DNA of 64,000 nucleotides from Spirosoma sp. KCTC 42546 (GTDB lineage: Bacteria; Bacteroidota; Bacteroidia; Cytophagales; Spirosomataceae), in assembly GCF_006965485.1 (NCBI RefSeq), contig NZ_CP041360.1, positions 6,118,501-6,182,500 of the forward strand, given 5' to 3'. The notes beneath the pieces were generated by a model. The model made no database searches, had not been told where the DNA came from, and saw only the letters and a program-made list of their open reading frames with translations. Positions 1 through 8,641 of the stretch are shown in pieces. Both the position numbers and the translations under genes were made by a program. Each line of letters starts with the position of its first letter. Positions within the stretch are counted from its first letter, which is position 1.

Positions 1-55
1 GATTCGTGCTATAAACGAGCATCTGTGACATCGACTTTACTTAACCAACTCCTAC

Positions 56-2146
56 ATGCAGCCAAGGTTTTACCTAAGCAAGATTGCCTTTTCTATCATG
101 TTCGTCATGGGGACTTTCATTGTCAAAGCCCAGCAAACCTATTTTACATCAGCCCCAACAGGTCGGATGAAAATGGATGTTTCCATGACCAGAAACATAA
201 AAAAGCTATCGTTTTATTTACTCAAAGAAGATCAATTACGAAGCTATTTAGCCAAAGCACCCCTTGAATTCAGAAATAATGGCACGCCACTACCCCTGGA
301 GGTCCCGTTACCAAACGGTATGCTGGAAACATTTGCGATGCAGGAGTCGCCAATACTTTCCGAAACAGTAGCTGCCAAACATCCCGAGATCAAAACGTAT
401 ACAGGTAAGGGTAAAACCAACTCAAGCTATACTATTCGAATAAGCTTCACAGCCTTAGGCTTTAATGCTATAATGTTAGGCCCAAACCACGATGCAGTTT
501 ATTACGATAAAGTATCGAAAGACAACTCGGATCCTTTATACCGGGTTTATTTCGCCAGTGATGCCGAAAAACAACCATTGACAAAAACGTTTGGGCAATC
601 CAGTAAATGCGGAAGCCCGGATGCAAAAAATCGCCTGAAATTCCCGGATAAAGATACCAAAGGAGCCCGCAGAAGTGCGGCTGGTTCGGGCGATATGCTT
701 CGCACGTTCCGGTTAGCCGTAGCTGCCGATGCTGAGTTTACGAATCAGGTTGCTTATGGCGGAAACGGGGTTTCGGGGGGAAATGTCAATCTCGCATTTG
801 CCGGTTTGGTTGGTTATGTTAACCGGATCAATGCCATCTATAGGACAGAGCTGAGTGTTGCCTTTACCCTGATTAGTGATCTAAACCTGGTGTATGCCAA
901 CACTGCCACCGACCCCTACTCGAATGATGATCAGATTACAATGATGGATGAAAACCAGGCCAATCTGGACGCCGTGATCGGAAACGCCAATTATGATGTA
1001 GGTCATGTGTTGGGGTATACAGGTGGATCTGGCGGAGGTATTGCCAGCAGTCCATCGGTATGCGATGACCCATACAAAGGGCAAGGCGTATCCGGCGTAG
1101 GCGACGGTTCGTACGCCCCCGTTTTTGACGATCAGTTAATCGCACATGAAATGGGGCATCAGTTTGGCATGAGCCACAGCTACAATAGCAGCGTGCCTGT
1201 TTGCACAACTCGTACGCCCGAAACGTCCGTTGAGCCTGGTTCTGGCACAACCATCATGAGTTATGGATTTACCTGTAGTGATGCCACCGGAAATGATGAT
1301 TATGAAGCTACGTATCAACCATTTTTGAATTTCCATACGGTCAATTACGATCAGGCCCAGGCGTACATCAGTACATTAACCTGTTTCACCGCTACAGCAA
1401 CGAATAACTCGATTCCGGTCATTTCGTTACTTCCTGCCAATACAACCATTCCCAAATCTACCCCATTCGCCTTGACCGGTACGGCTACCGATTCGGATGC
1501 GGGTAATGTGCTGAGTTACTCCTGGGAAGGAACCAATACGGGCCTGATTAATCCTGATGTAACAACACTAGCCAATACGGCTCAGCCTCCTTTTTTCAGG
1601 AGCTATGAGCCGGTAGCTTCCGGAACTCGCTCATTCCCTCGCTTAACCAGCATCTTAGATGGCACGAATTCGGCAAAAGGAGATAAACTTCCATCGGTAG
1701 GTATTACCACAACTCACCGACTCACGGTACGCGACAATGCCGGTGGTGTTACGTATGGTGACGTAACGGTAACGATTGCCGACAATTCTGGGCCGTTTTT
1801 AGAAACGACCAATTTAGCGGGATCTTACCCCGGCAATTCAACAAAGACGATCACCTGGGATGTAGCCAATACAACAGCGGCCCCGGTTAGTTGTACGAGC
1901 GTAGCTATTTTATTGTCGACCGATGGTGGGTTAACCTTTCCGACCACGCTGGTTGCCAACACGCCCAATGATGGCAGTGAAACCATTACGCTTCCGGCGG
2001 TTCTGACCAGTGCGGCCCGCATCAAAGTGCAGAGCAGCAACAACATTTTCTTCGACATTTCAAATACCGACTTTTCCATTGTGGCTCCTCAGGCGGTGAT
2101 CTGCCAGTGTCCACCCATAACCGTCACGGTAATCTCAGCAAAGTAG
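56..2146 (+). CDS. Secreted reprolysin-like zinc metalloprotease (M12-type metzincin)
   Basis: This is a predicted secreted endopeptidase of 696 residues. An N-terminal signal peptide (hydrophobic stretch about residues 8-24, ending KAQ) is followed by a propeptide-like region. A catalytic domain carries the extended metzincin zinc site HEMGHQFGMSH at residues 364-374. Downstream is a Met-turn sequence (IMSYG), which together with the zinc site supports a reprolysin/M12-like fold. The region after about residue 440 is Thr/Asn-rich and looks like beta-sandwich domains typical of Bacteroidota exoenzymes. I saw no recognisable type IX secretion sorting domain at the C-terminus, so the route out of the cell is unclear. 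The start is the first ATG ahead of the signal peptide. It is the only gene on this strand before a strong hairpin terminator. The protein class is secure; the substrate is unknown. Confidence 0.88.
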   Translation: MQPRFYLSKIAFSIMFVMGTFIVKAQQTYFTSAPTGRMKMDVSMTRNIKKLSFYLLKEDQLRSYLAKAPLEFRNNGTPLPLEVPLPNGMLETFAMQESPILSETVAAKHPEIKTYTGKGKTNSSYTIRISFTALGFNAIMLGPNHDAVYYDKVSKDNSDPLYRVYFASDAEKQPLTKTFGQSSKCGSPDAKNRLKFPDKDTKGARRSAAGSGDMLRTFRLAVAADAEFTNQVAYGGNGVSGGNVNLAFAGLVGYVNRINAIYRTELSVAFTLISDLNLVYANTATDPYSNDDQITMMDENQANLDAVIGNANYDVGHVLGYTGGSGGGIASSPSVCDDPYKGQGVSGVGDGSYAPVFDDQLIAHEMGHQFGMSHSYNSSVPVCTTRTPETSVEPGSGTTIMSYGFTCSDATGNDDYEATYQPFLNFHTVNYDQAQAYISTLTCFTATATNNSIPVISLLPANTTIPKSTPFALTGTATDSDAGNVLSYSWEGTNTGLINPDVTTLANTAQPPFFRSYEPVASGTRSFPRLTSILDGTNSAKGDKLPSVGITTTHRLTVRDNAGGVTYGDVTVTIADNSGPFLETTNLAGSYPGNSTKTITWDVANTTAAPVSCTSVAILLSTDGGLTFPTTLVANTPNDGSETITLPAVLTSAARIKVQSSNNIFFDISNTDFSIVAPQAVICQCPPITVTVISAK

Positions 2147-2169
2147 AAACCAGTCGATGTCACGCCAGC

Positions 2170-2206
2170 GAAGGTTGGAAAAGGGCTCTTTTCCAACCTT
2201 CTTTTT
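2170..2206 (+). terminator. Rho-independent terminator after the metalloprotease
   Basis: A perfect 14-bp stem (GAAGGTTGGAAAAG with its complement) closes a 4-nt loop and is followed by five T residues. It starts 23 nt after the protease stop codon and lies between two convergent genes. Confidence 0.85.
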
Positions 2207-2237
2207 ATGGGTTAGGAAATGGTATCTGGAAACCTAG

Positions 2238-2798
2238 TTAATCAGGAATATTGAAGGCTTTTTTAACGGCAGCATAATCGCTGTAGTCAATGGCTGCTTT
2301 ACGCCCGCCCACAGCCAGAGCACCGGGTATAATCACATATCGGAATTGCTGCGTACCCAATGCATAGGAAGCTTTCAGTTCAACGCGTCCTACATAAATA
2401 CGTTGGTGAACTGTGTATGTAGTACTGCCAAAGGTCTCGGCATAGGGTAGGCTGAGAACGCGCCCACCTTCACTCCAGTACACCCGGATATCGGCTTTGT
2501 CCAGTACTTCCTGAGTAATGGGCGTAGCTGTTATGTTACCAGTATAGCTACTCCCGCTTCCCGTAAACGTAGTACTAATCCAGGGCGAGTACTGCACATT
2601 AGCGGTTCCGGTAGCTCCGGTAGCACCTGTAGCCCCCGTTGGACCAGCCGGCCCGGCAGCACCTGGGGCTCCAGGTGCTCCGGTTGCCCCCGTATCACCT
2701 TTAGGACCAGGATCACCCGCTTTGGGCTGACAGCGTTGAAAACTAAATGCAGCAAAAAACAAAACAGAAGCAACGGCAAATACATGTAAACGTTTCAT
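2238..2798 (-). CDS. Collagen-like Gly-X-Y repeat protein, probable lipoprotein
   Basis: This 186-residue exported protein has a hydrophobic N-terminus followed by a cysteine at residue 23, which could be a lipidation site although the preceding residues (FQR) are not a classical lipobox. Thirteen consecutive Gly-X-Y triplets run from Gly28 to about residue 66, with repeated GAT and GAP units, as in bacterial collagen-like proteins. The remaining C-terminal region (about 70-186) is a globular domain without a motif I recognise. Similar short lipoproteins with a collagen stalk and a small C-terminal domain are common in Bacteroidota. The role is unknown, and a surface-exposed stalked protein is an inference. 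It sits convergent to the upstream protease and is transcribed alone. Confidence 0.75.
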   Translation of the reverse strand: MKRLHVFAVASVLFFAAFSFQRCQPKAGDPGPKGDTGATGAPGAPGAAGPAGPTGATGATGATGTANVQYSPWISTTFTGSGSSYTGNITATPITQEVLDKADIRVYWSEGGRVLSLPYAETFGSTTYTVHQRIYVGRVELKASYALGTQQFRYVIIPGALAVGGRKAAIDYSDYAAVKKAFNIPD

Positions 2799-2987
2799 GG
2801 TGCAAGTTGATTAGTAGTTTAACATTCTCTTGACTAGGCGAATGTCTAAACCATTTTATCAACCCACTAAAAAACAACCTCAAATCACGTAGTAATACGC
2901 TCACTATCAGGACAAAGCCCCATTCAACCTCTGCCGTTAACTCAATATCCACTCATAAGTACAGCTATTGTAGCTGTGTCAACGCAC

Positions 2988-3015
2988 AAAAAAACCGGAG
3001 CTGGCTGGCTCCGGT
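2988..3015 (-). terminator. Rho-independent terminator of the zinc peptidase gene
   Basis: On the minus strand an 8-bp GC-rich stem (ACCGGAGC and its complement, loop of 6 nt) is followed by a run of T residues, just beyond the stop codon at 3036. Confidence 0.75.
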
Positions 3016-3035
3016 CTTTGGGCTGGGAAGCAACC

Positions 3036-3893
3036 CTACTGCAAGTTTGCGTCTTCGCGGCTGTTAAAGGTATCGCCCTGATTGATATCACCTGTTTTAA
3101 GTCCTTTCTTGAACCAGTACACACGTTGGGCAGAACTGCCATGTGTAAACGCATCGGGTACAACACGCCCCTGAGTCTGCTCCTGAATCTTATCGTCGCC
3201 AATGGCATTGGCCGCCGTCAGAGCAGCCTCGACGTCATTTTCGTCAAGCGCAATACTTTGTCCCTGGGCATGATGCGCCCATACGCCCGCAAAAAAATCG
3301 GCCTGTAGCTCCAGGCGAACCGATACTTTATTGTAGTCACGTTCGCTCAATCGCTGGCGCAGCTGGTCTGTTTTGTCCATAATACCCAGTTGCTTCTGCA
3401 CATGGTGCCCAATTTCGTGCGCCACTACATAGGCCATGGCAAAGTCGCCGGGGGCCTGGAAACGCTGAGCGAGTTCATCATAGAACGACAAATCAATATA
3501 TACCTTCTGATCTTCAGGGCAGTAGAACGGACCCATTGCCTGCTGTGCCGTTCCGCAACCTGACGACGTTGCTCCCCGAAACATCACCAAAACTGGTTTC
3601 CGATACTGGGCACCCTGTTCTGAAAATAATTTCGTCCAGACATCTTCCGTACTGGCCAGCACTTTTTTCGTAAAGTGAGCTGCATCATCGTCGGCCTGTG
3701 GGCCAGACGGGGCTTGTGAAGTTGCCTGATCAGGTGAACTCTGGTTCAGAATATCTGACGGATTGCCACCCAGCAACATAACAATAATGGCTATCACGAC
3801 GGAGCCAATTCCACCGCCAACGAGTAGTCCTCCCCCACCGCTTCCCCGGCGGTCATCTACATTATCGCTTTCTCGTCCTCCTAACCAACGCAT
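3036..3893 (-). CDS. YpfJ/KPN_02809-family neutral zinc metallopeptidase
   Basis: This 285-residue membrane-anchored protein starts with the family's typical short basic/Gly-rich leader (MRWLGGRESDNVDDRRG, then a GGGG run). One transmembrane helix follows at about residues 25-45, and the rest is a soluble domain. The zinc-binding motif HEIGHH lies near residue 160 and a downstream acidic helix (LELQADFFAGVWAHH) supplies the usual third ligand region. The conserved CGTAQ...GPFYCPEDQKVYIDLSFYDEL block identifies the family. Length is normal for the family. The biological substrate is not known. It is a single-gene unit with its own terminator. Confidence 0.88.
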   Translation of the reverse strand: MRWLGGRESDNVDDRRGSGGGGLLVGGGIGSVVIAIIVMLLGGNPSDILNQSSPDQATSQAPSGPQADDDAAHFTKKVLASTEDVWTKLFSEQGAQYRKPVLVMFRGATSSGCGTAQQAMGPFYCPEDQKVYIDLSFYDELAQRFQAPGDFAMAYVVAHEIGHHVQKQLGIMDKTDQLRQRLSERDYNKVSVRLELQADFFAGVWAHHAQGQSIALDENDVEAALTAANAIGDDKIQEQTQGRVVPDAFTHGSSAQRVYWFKKGLKTGDINQGDTFNSREDANLQ

Positions 3894-3997
3894 AAATTTT
3901 CCTGGTTAATAAATGGTGATTATAAAAATGGTTCTTTACTTCCTGCTGGCAAGATTACTGTTTCTAGCGCTAAAATGTTTAGTTCTACCGCAATTAT

Positions 3998-5068
3998 TCA
4001 TCGGGGCCGGGCTCGTTCGTACTGGACTGGCCAGCTGATGGCATTGTCCATTGCCTGAGCGGCATGAAGTGGGAAATACGGGTCTCGCAAAAACTCGCGG
4101 GCCAGCAGTACCAGATCAGCCTGGCCCGAGGCCAGAATTGTATCGGCCTGTTTGGGCGATGTAATCAACCCCACCGCAGCTGTCATGATACCCGTTTCCT
4201 GTTTAATACGCTCTGAAAACGGAACCTGATAGCCGGGTTTAACCGGAATTTTAGCCGTTGCCACATTACCCCCTGTTGAACAATCCACAACATCAACCCC
4301 TTTCGTTTTAAGAATACCCGCCAACTGAACTGAGTCGTCGATTGTCCAGCCGCCTTCGGTCCAGTCGGTAGCCGAGATTCGCACAAAAAGTGGTAGTTCG
4401 TGTGGCCATACGGTTTGGACGCGCTCGATCACCTCCAGTAACAGCCGAATCCGATTATCGAAAGAACCTCCATACTCGTCCGTTCGATGGTTACTCAAGG
4501 GCGACAGGAACTGATGGAGTAAATAGCCGTGGGCGGCATGGATTTCGGCAACCTGAAAACCTGCGGTAAGTGCCCGTTGAGCCGCCGTCTGAAAATCCGC
4601 CAGCACCTTGTCAAGGCCTTCGATTGTCAAGGCCAGTGGGGCATGTTCGGTTCCCTGAAACGGAATAGTGCTGGGGGCTACGGTTTGCCAGCCCCGCTCT
4701 TCGGTTGGGGCAATCATGTTGCCACCTTCCCAGGGTCGACGGTGGCTTGCTTTACGACCAGCGTGGGCTAGCTGAATACCCGCCACGGCACCGTTCTGTT
4801 TGATAAATTTGGTAATGCGTTTCAAACCGTCGATGTGATCCTCTTTCCAAATGCCTAAGTCATCGGGAGATATTCGACCTTCGGGAGAAATGGCGGTTGC
4901 TTCGGTAAAAATAAGGCCTGCGCCCCCAACCGCCCGGCTACCGAGATGCACAAGATGCCAGTCGTTGGAGAAACCATCCTCGCTGGAATACTGGCACATA
5001 GGCGAGACAACAATACGATTTTTAAGCTGAATGCTCCGGATGGATAACGGAGAAAAAAGTGCTGACAT
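3998..5068 (-). CDS. NADH:flavin oxidoreductase, old yellow enzyme (YqjM/NamA-like)
   Basis: This 356-residue FMN-dependent ene-reductase reduces activated C=C bonds using NAD(P)H. The N-terminus (LFSPLSIRSIQLKNRIVVSPMCQYSS) carries the Cys of the PMCQYS motif typical of the YqjM subgroup. Further along, the HAAHGYLLHQFLSP segment contains the His residues that bind the substrate phenol or carbonyl oxygen, and NHRTDEYGGS follows as in family members. The C-terminal FMN phosphate-binding region (VGLI... and LVLLAREFLRDPYFP) is intact. It is a full-length TIM-barrel protein with no partner gene nearby, so its natural substrate cannot be read from context. Confidence 0.92.
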   Translation of the reverse strand: MSALFSPLSIRSIQLKNRIVVSPMCQYSSEDGFSNDWHLVHLGSRAVGGAGLIFTEATAISPEGRISPDDLGIWKEDHIDGLKRITKFIKQNGAVAGIQLAHAGRKASHRRPWEGGNMIAPTEERGWQTVAPSTIPFQGTEHAPLALTIEGLDKVLADFQTAAQRALTAGFQVAEIHAAHGYLLHQFLSPLSNHRTDEYGGSFDNRIRLLLEVIERVQTVWPHELPLFVRISATDWTEGGWTIDDSVQLAGILKTKGVDVVDCSTGGNVATAKIPVKPGYQVPFSERIKQETGIMTAAVGLITSPKQADTILASGQADLVLLAREFLRDPYFPLHAAQAMDNAISWPVQYERARPR

Positions 5069-5080
5069 AGGGCTAAGTAA

Positions 5081-5180
5081 ATGGATAATGTAGAATGAAC
5101 AATGGACAATGCAGGATGGATAAACGTCCTGATTAATAGCGTGTTAACCATTATTCATTAGCCATTATTCATTGTCCATT
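5081..5180. repeat. Intergenic ATTATTCATTGTCCATT-type inverted repeat
   Basis: The gap upstream of the oxidoreductase contains AATGGACAATG (5101-5111) and its exact complement (5170-5180). Both are embedded in degenerate copies of ATTCATTATCCATT-like sequence. The same word family recurs at 58781-58817. Confidence 0.6.
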
Positions 5181-5242
5181 AATTTGTAAACATTCAATTC
5201 CTGATTATCGTTGATTAAATCTACTCAAACAACTCAACGACC

Positions 5243-5531
5243 ATGGCAAATGACCCTAAAATTGATCGGCGCGATGACCGCAACGGCGGACCGGTCACAC
5301 CAACCGAAGGAGAGCACAAGTACGGCGACGTTGAATTCGCCGATCGAACCAACAAAAAATACCCGATCGATACACCCGAGCACGTTCGGGCTGCGTGGAG
5401 CTACCGAGCGGGCGGCCCCGATTAACCATAAGGACAACGCAGCTAAATATGATTCTGAAGAAGTGACTACCATTAAAGAGCGCATCAAAAAAGCTGCCAA
5501 GAAGCACGATGTAGCTATTGAGGACGCATAA
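5243..5531 (+). pseudogene. DUF6582-like small protein, split by a 16-nt frameshifting segment
   Basis: Two adjacent frames together give one small acidic/basic protein of about 90 residues. The first (from the ATG at 5243) reads MANDPKIDRRDD...IDTPEHVRAAWSY. The second (from 5421) reads INHKDNAAKYDSEEVTTIKERIKKAAKKH to the stop at 5529-5531. Proteins I recall as DUF6582 run continuously through AAWSY-I-...-NAAKY, so the two halves belong together. The 16 bases 5405-5420 between TAC and ATT shift the frame by +1 and cause termination at 5423-5425 after a short GC-rich tail. Either the gene is a recent pseudogene or the insertion is a sequence error. A short functional 60-residue product is possible but would lack the conserved C-terminal helix. 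The family name is from memory. Confidence 0.6.
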
Positions 5532-5570
5532 TTACAGACTGTAGTACCGACCGGGCCGGTCGGCATTACA

Positions 5571-5604
5571 ACAAAACGCCCGGCTTAAAAGTCGGGCGTT
5601 TTGT
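5571..5604. terminator. Bidirectional terminator between convergent small genes
   Basis: The arms ACAAAACGCCCG and CGGGCGTTTTGT are perfectly complementary (12 bp). They have A and T runs on the outer sides, so the hairpin can terminate transcription from either strand. Confidence 0.8.
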
Positions 5605-5627
5605 TTATGCAGTACCGTAAGTCAGGC

Positions 5628-5912
5628 CTACAGCTTTTCTTTTACAACCTTAACGTCTTTCTTAGCGCGGTCTTTTACTAATTCGCCTTCCATTTTCACA
5701 CGCTCCTTCCGATGTTCTTTGAGTGCGGCTTTATCGCCCGTCATTTTAGCGGTTTCCCGTGCGGCTTTGTTAGCTTTCAGAGCGGCCTTATCGCCTGCTA
5801 CTTCCGCTTTCGCTTCCACAACATCCGCTTTTTTCTTCAGTTTACTATCCTGGGCCTGAGCCATGCTCAACGAGAACGCAAGCGCTGCAACAACAACAAG
5901 TACTTTTTTCAT
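5628..5912 (-). CDS. Small exported Lys/Ala-rich helical protein
   Basis: A 94-residue protein that begins with a clear signal peptide (MKKVLVVVAALAFSLSMAQAQ). The mature part is highly charged and almost free of aromatic residues. It has a repeated pattern of K-A-A-L-K units (DKAALKANKAARETAKMTGDKAALKEHRKER) that should form one long helix. The reading frame extends further upstream, but the ATG at 5912 is chosen because it places the signal peptide at the N-terminus. I do not recognise a family. Small periplasmic helical proteins of this type are frequent in Cytophagales, and their role is unknown. Confidence 0.7.
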   Translation of the reverse strand: MKKVLVVVAALAFSLSMAQAQDSKLKKKADVVEAKAEVAGDKAALKANKAARETAKMTGDKAALKEHRKERVKMEGELVKDRAKKDVKVVKEKL

Positions 5913-6028
5913 AACATTTTTGGGCAAGCCCGTTAGTGAGTGATTTATTCGTACAACCATCAGAATGACCGAAGCACGATATATACTTAACACGAACTAA
6001 GTAATCTTGTTTAAAATCCGGTCGGAGC

Positions 6029-7069
6029 TCAACGTCGAATTTCATTGTTTTGCTGAGCGGCCTGGTCAGTGAGGGTCGTCAGTACCGATTCTGACAAAGC
6101 AGTTTCACTGTTTTGTCCCAGGGCACGTTGTTCACCTATGCCGCCGGCATCAGGTAGCATTCGGGCAGCAACTGACATTAACTCAGCTATCAGGTTGGGA
6201 GCACTTCCTTGAATAGAGACCCCTAGTTTAGCGGGAAGCGTAATGATGCGTTCGGCTTCTCCATACCGGCAGGCATCAATAATTTCACGGGCCGCTTCGG
6301 TTGAGTTTATTGTTAGTAACGGTATTGAGTCACTGATTTTAAACGCGGCATATTCTTTCTCGTTCTGGCCTTTGAAGAGGGCATTTCGCGGGCTACCCGT
6401 TCGCATCAGGCCTGGGCAGATGGTCGTTACATACACGCCGTCTTTTTGCACTTCGGTACGGAGCCCCTCAGAGTAGCCCACAAGTGCGAACTTGCTGGTT
6501 GAGTACGTCAATAGGTGCGGTACCGCTATTTTGCCTCCCAATGAAGCAATATTGACAATACGACCTTGTTTGCGTAGCCGCATCTGAGGTAGTACTGCAT
6601 TGATCATGTGGTAAGCTGCCCAGAAGTTCGTATCCATCGACTCCCGAAAATCAGCCTCGGTCGTATTTTCATAGGGCGATACCAGAATAATTCCGGCATT
6701 GTTGATCAGCACATCAACCGGGCCAAGTGCTTGCCGAGCGTTTTCGACAAAGTCCTCAAGTTGGGTCTTATCGGTAAGGTCGCAGGTTTGCGTATAAACA
6801 GCTACACCGTAGCTAAGCAATTCCGTCCGGGCTTTGTTGAGTTCGTCCTGGTCACGGGCACACAGGGCAAGGTTTGCGCCTTCTTTCGCCAGCAACCGGG
6901 CCAGTTCAAGTCCCAGTCCGCGTGAACCGCCCGTAATAAGTACGGTTTTACGCTGGAAATCCAGTTTGCGTTTCTGAGCCAAACCAGCCTTGAGTGCCAC
7001 CCAGGCACCCATACCCGCTAATCCCCACAGAATAGCCTTTGTTTGAATTGAAACAGTCATATGCAGCAA
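6029..7069 (-). CDS. Short-chain dehydrogenase/reductase with N-terminal hydrophobic segment
   Basis: This 346-residue NAD(P)-dependent oxidoreductase has a Rossmann fold. The cofactor-binding TGGSRGLG motif is near residues 46-53, NNAG follows in the middle (INNAGIILVSPYE), and the catalytic YSTSK motif is preceded by a conserved Ser (NIASLGGK). The first 30 residues contain a hydrophobic segment (ILWGLAGMGAWVALKAGL) that could anchor the enzyme to the membrane. The C-terminal 70 residues extend beyond the SDR core and are Ala/Gln-rich. An alternative ATG lies three codons downstream at 7060. The substrate is unknown. The next gene downstream of its start is the CheB gene on the same strand, about 75 nt away. 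Confidence 0.88.
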   Translation of the reverse strand: MLHMTVSIQTKAILWGLAGMGAWVALKAGLAQKRKLDFQRKTVLITGGSRGLGLELARLLAKEGANLALCARDQDELNKARTELLSYGVAVYTQTCDLTDKTQLEDFVENARQALGPVDVLINNAGIILVSPYENTTEADFRESMDTNFWAAYHMINAVLPQMRLRKQGRIVNIASLGGKIAVPHLLTYSTSKFALVGYSEGLRTEVQKDGVYVTTICPGLMRTGSPRNALFKGQNEKEYAAFKISDSIPLLTINSTEAAREIIDACRYGEAERIITLPAKLGVSIQGSAPNLIAELMSVAARMLPDAGGIGEQRALGQNSETALSESVLTTLTDQAAQQNNEIRR

Positions 7070-7144
7070 TCATATCGTTGAACTCACATAACTGCTGATT
7101 AACTGAAAGGTTATCTGTCTCGAATTTAGGTTCTACTGAGAAGA

Positions 7145-7723
7145 TCACTGGTGTGGTACCTGATTCAGCGCGTTGACAAATGAAATGAGTCCCTTAATGT
7201 CAAGCACATAATCAACAGGAGCACTCAGGATGGCCTGTTGCGGCATAAAGGCCACCTGGGCCGTTTCGGGTTGTTGAACCACACTCATACCCCCTGCTCG
7301 TTTAATAGCATTCAGCCCGTTAGTGCCGTCGGCATTAGCACCTGATAATAAGATGCCCACCAGAGAAGGGCCATAAACATCGGCAGCCGACTCAAACGTG
7401 ACGTCAATTGAAGGGCGACTATAGTTCACCTTTTCAGAGTCGTCCAGGGAGAAGGTGCCATCCTGTTCGATCAGTAAATGGTAGTCGGCGGGGGCCAGGT
7501 AAATTGCGCCCGGCTCAATAACATCTTTATCATCTACCTCTTTAAGCGGAAGGCTGGTTTTAAGCGAAAAGAGATTCGCCAATGTAGAATCAGCGGTATT
7601 TTTTCGGTGAAGAATAATAATCAGGGCAAACGACAAACTGGGCTTTAGGGCCGGTAGCAGTTTCAGCAAAACGTCGATACTACCCGTAGACCCACCAATG
7701 AGCACCACGTTACAGGTCGACAT
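7145..7723 (-). CDS. cheB: Stand-alone CheB-type methylesterase domain protein
   Basis: This protein of about 192 residues is the catalytic domain of CheB protein-glutamate methylesterase alone. The predicted triad is visible as Ser12 (GGSTGS), His39 (ILHRKN) and Asp132 (SGANADGTNG). The N-terminal receiver domain that normally gates CheB by phosphorylation is missing. I place the start at 7723, where the cheR stop and this ATG share one base (TAATG), a typical translational coupling arrangement. An in-frame ATG at 7741 would add six residues and overlap cheR by 19 nt. It is the last gene of the kinase/receiver/CheR/CheB block. Activity on a protein methyl ester is inferred from family knowledge, and the target is unknown. 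Confidence 0.85.
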   Translation of the reverse strand: MSTCNVVLIGGSTGSIDVLLKLLPALKPSLSFALIIILHRKNTADSTLANLFSLKTSLPLKEVDDKDVIEPGAIYLAPADYHLLIEQDGTFSLDDSEKVNYSRPSIDVTFESAADVYGPSLVGILLSGANADGTNGLNAIKRAGGMSVVQQPETAQVAFMPQQAILSAPVDYVLDIKGLISFVNALNQVPHQ

Positions 7724-8532
7724 TAGTTTACTTTCCGCCATATCTTTTCGTTCTCAACTTGCTTGAATTTAGGCTGTATGCTGGAAAACTTCAGGGTTTC
7801 TTTAGCGCCGAGTGCCAGGTAGCTAAGAGGCCCCAGACTTTCGTTGAACAGCGTTAAGACGCGTTCCTGTAAGGCTTTGTCGAAATAGATCAGCACGTTA
7901 CGGCATAGAATCAGATCAAACTCATTGAATGAGCGATCTGATACTAAGTTATGGGTAGAGAAGACCATTTTCTCAGCCAGCTCTTCTTTGAATTTAACGT
8001 GGCCATATTGCGCCGTGTAGTAGGTTGAAAAATCCTTTTTGCCGCCCGAGAGAATATAGTTTTCGGAATACTGTTTCATGGGTGCCAACGCAAAAATACC
8101 TTTTCGGGCCGCTTCCAGTACTTCCGAGTTGAGGTCTGTGGCGTACAGTAGCGATTTGTGCAGCAGATTGGCTTCTTTAAGCAGAATAGCCATGGAAAAC
8201 ACCTCCTCTCCCGTTGAACAACCCGCATGCCAGATTCGGATAAACGGCTTGGCAGCCAATGTACTGAGCACCTCTGTTCGGAGGGTTTTATAGAAGATCG
8301 GGTCACGGAACATCTCCGTTACATTCACCGTCAGTTCTTCAACAAATCGCTTCAGGTAATCCGTATCCGACCGTATCCGGTAACGCATCTCGGCAAAACT
8401 CGGGAACTTATCTAAGGACCAGAGCCGGTTAATCCGACGCTTCAACGACGCTCTGGCGTAATGGGTAAAGTCGTACCCATGCACCTCAAGCAAATCATTC
8501 AGCAATAGATCAACCTCTTTTTCATCAATCAT
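7723..8532 (-). CDS. cheR: CheR-type SAM-dependent protein-glutamate methyltransferase
   Basis: This 269-residue enzyme has the CheR layout: a small N-terminal helical domain (residues 1-75, rich in Arg near SLKRRINRLW) and a SAM-binding Rossmann domain. The SAM loop is HAGCSTGEEVFSMAILL near residues 98-114. The conserved FDLILCRNVLIYFDKALQ block lies near residue 205, and a C-terminal LALGAKETL segment follows. It has no TPR or pentapeptide tether. It is translationally coupled to cheB and sits in the same strand as two hybrid kinases and a receiver. No methyl-accepting chemotaxis protein is encoded in the window, so its substrate must be elsewhere or be a kinase of this operon (inference). 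Confidence 0.92.
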   Translation of the reverse strand: MIDEKEVDLLLNDLLEVHGYDFTHYARASLKRRINRLWSLDKFPSFAEMRYRIRSDTDYLKRFVEELTVNVTEMFRDPIFYKTLRTEVLSTLAAKPFIRIWHAGCSTGEEVFSMAILLKEANLLHKSLLYATDLNSEVLEAARKGIFALAPMKQYSENYILSGGKKDFSTYYTAQYGHVKFKEELAEKMVFSTHNLVSDRSFNEFDLILCRNVLIYFDKALQERVLTLFNESLGPLSYLALGAKETLKFSSIQPKFKQVENEKIWRKVN

Positions 8533-8641
8533 AACTAATTAATTGATAGATGATTTCATACAATCTAACGTCGATTTCTTACTTAAGCGAAGTTAAACTG
8601 AGCTATATTTTTTATGTGGCCCCAGCGGGTCATACATTTCC

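Noticed and set aside
56..2146. Type IX secretion C-terminal sorting domain on the metalloprotease
   Set aside because: The C-terminus lacks the typical conserved pattern and short Gly/Pro motifs of that domain, so I do not claim it.
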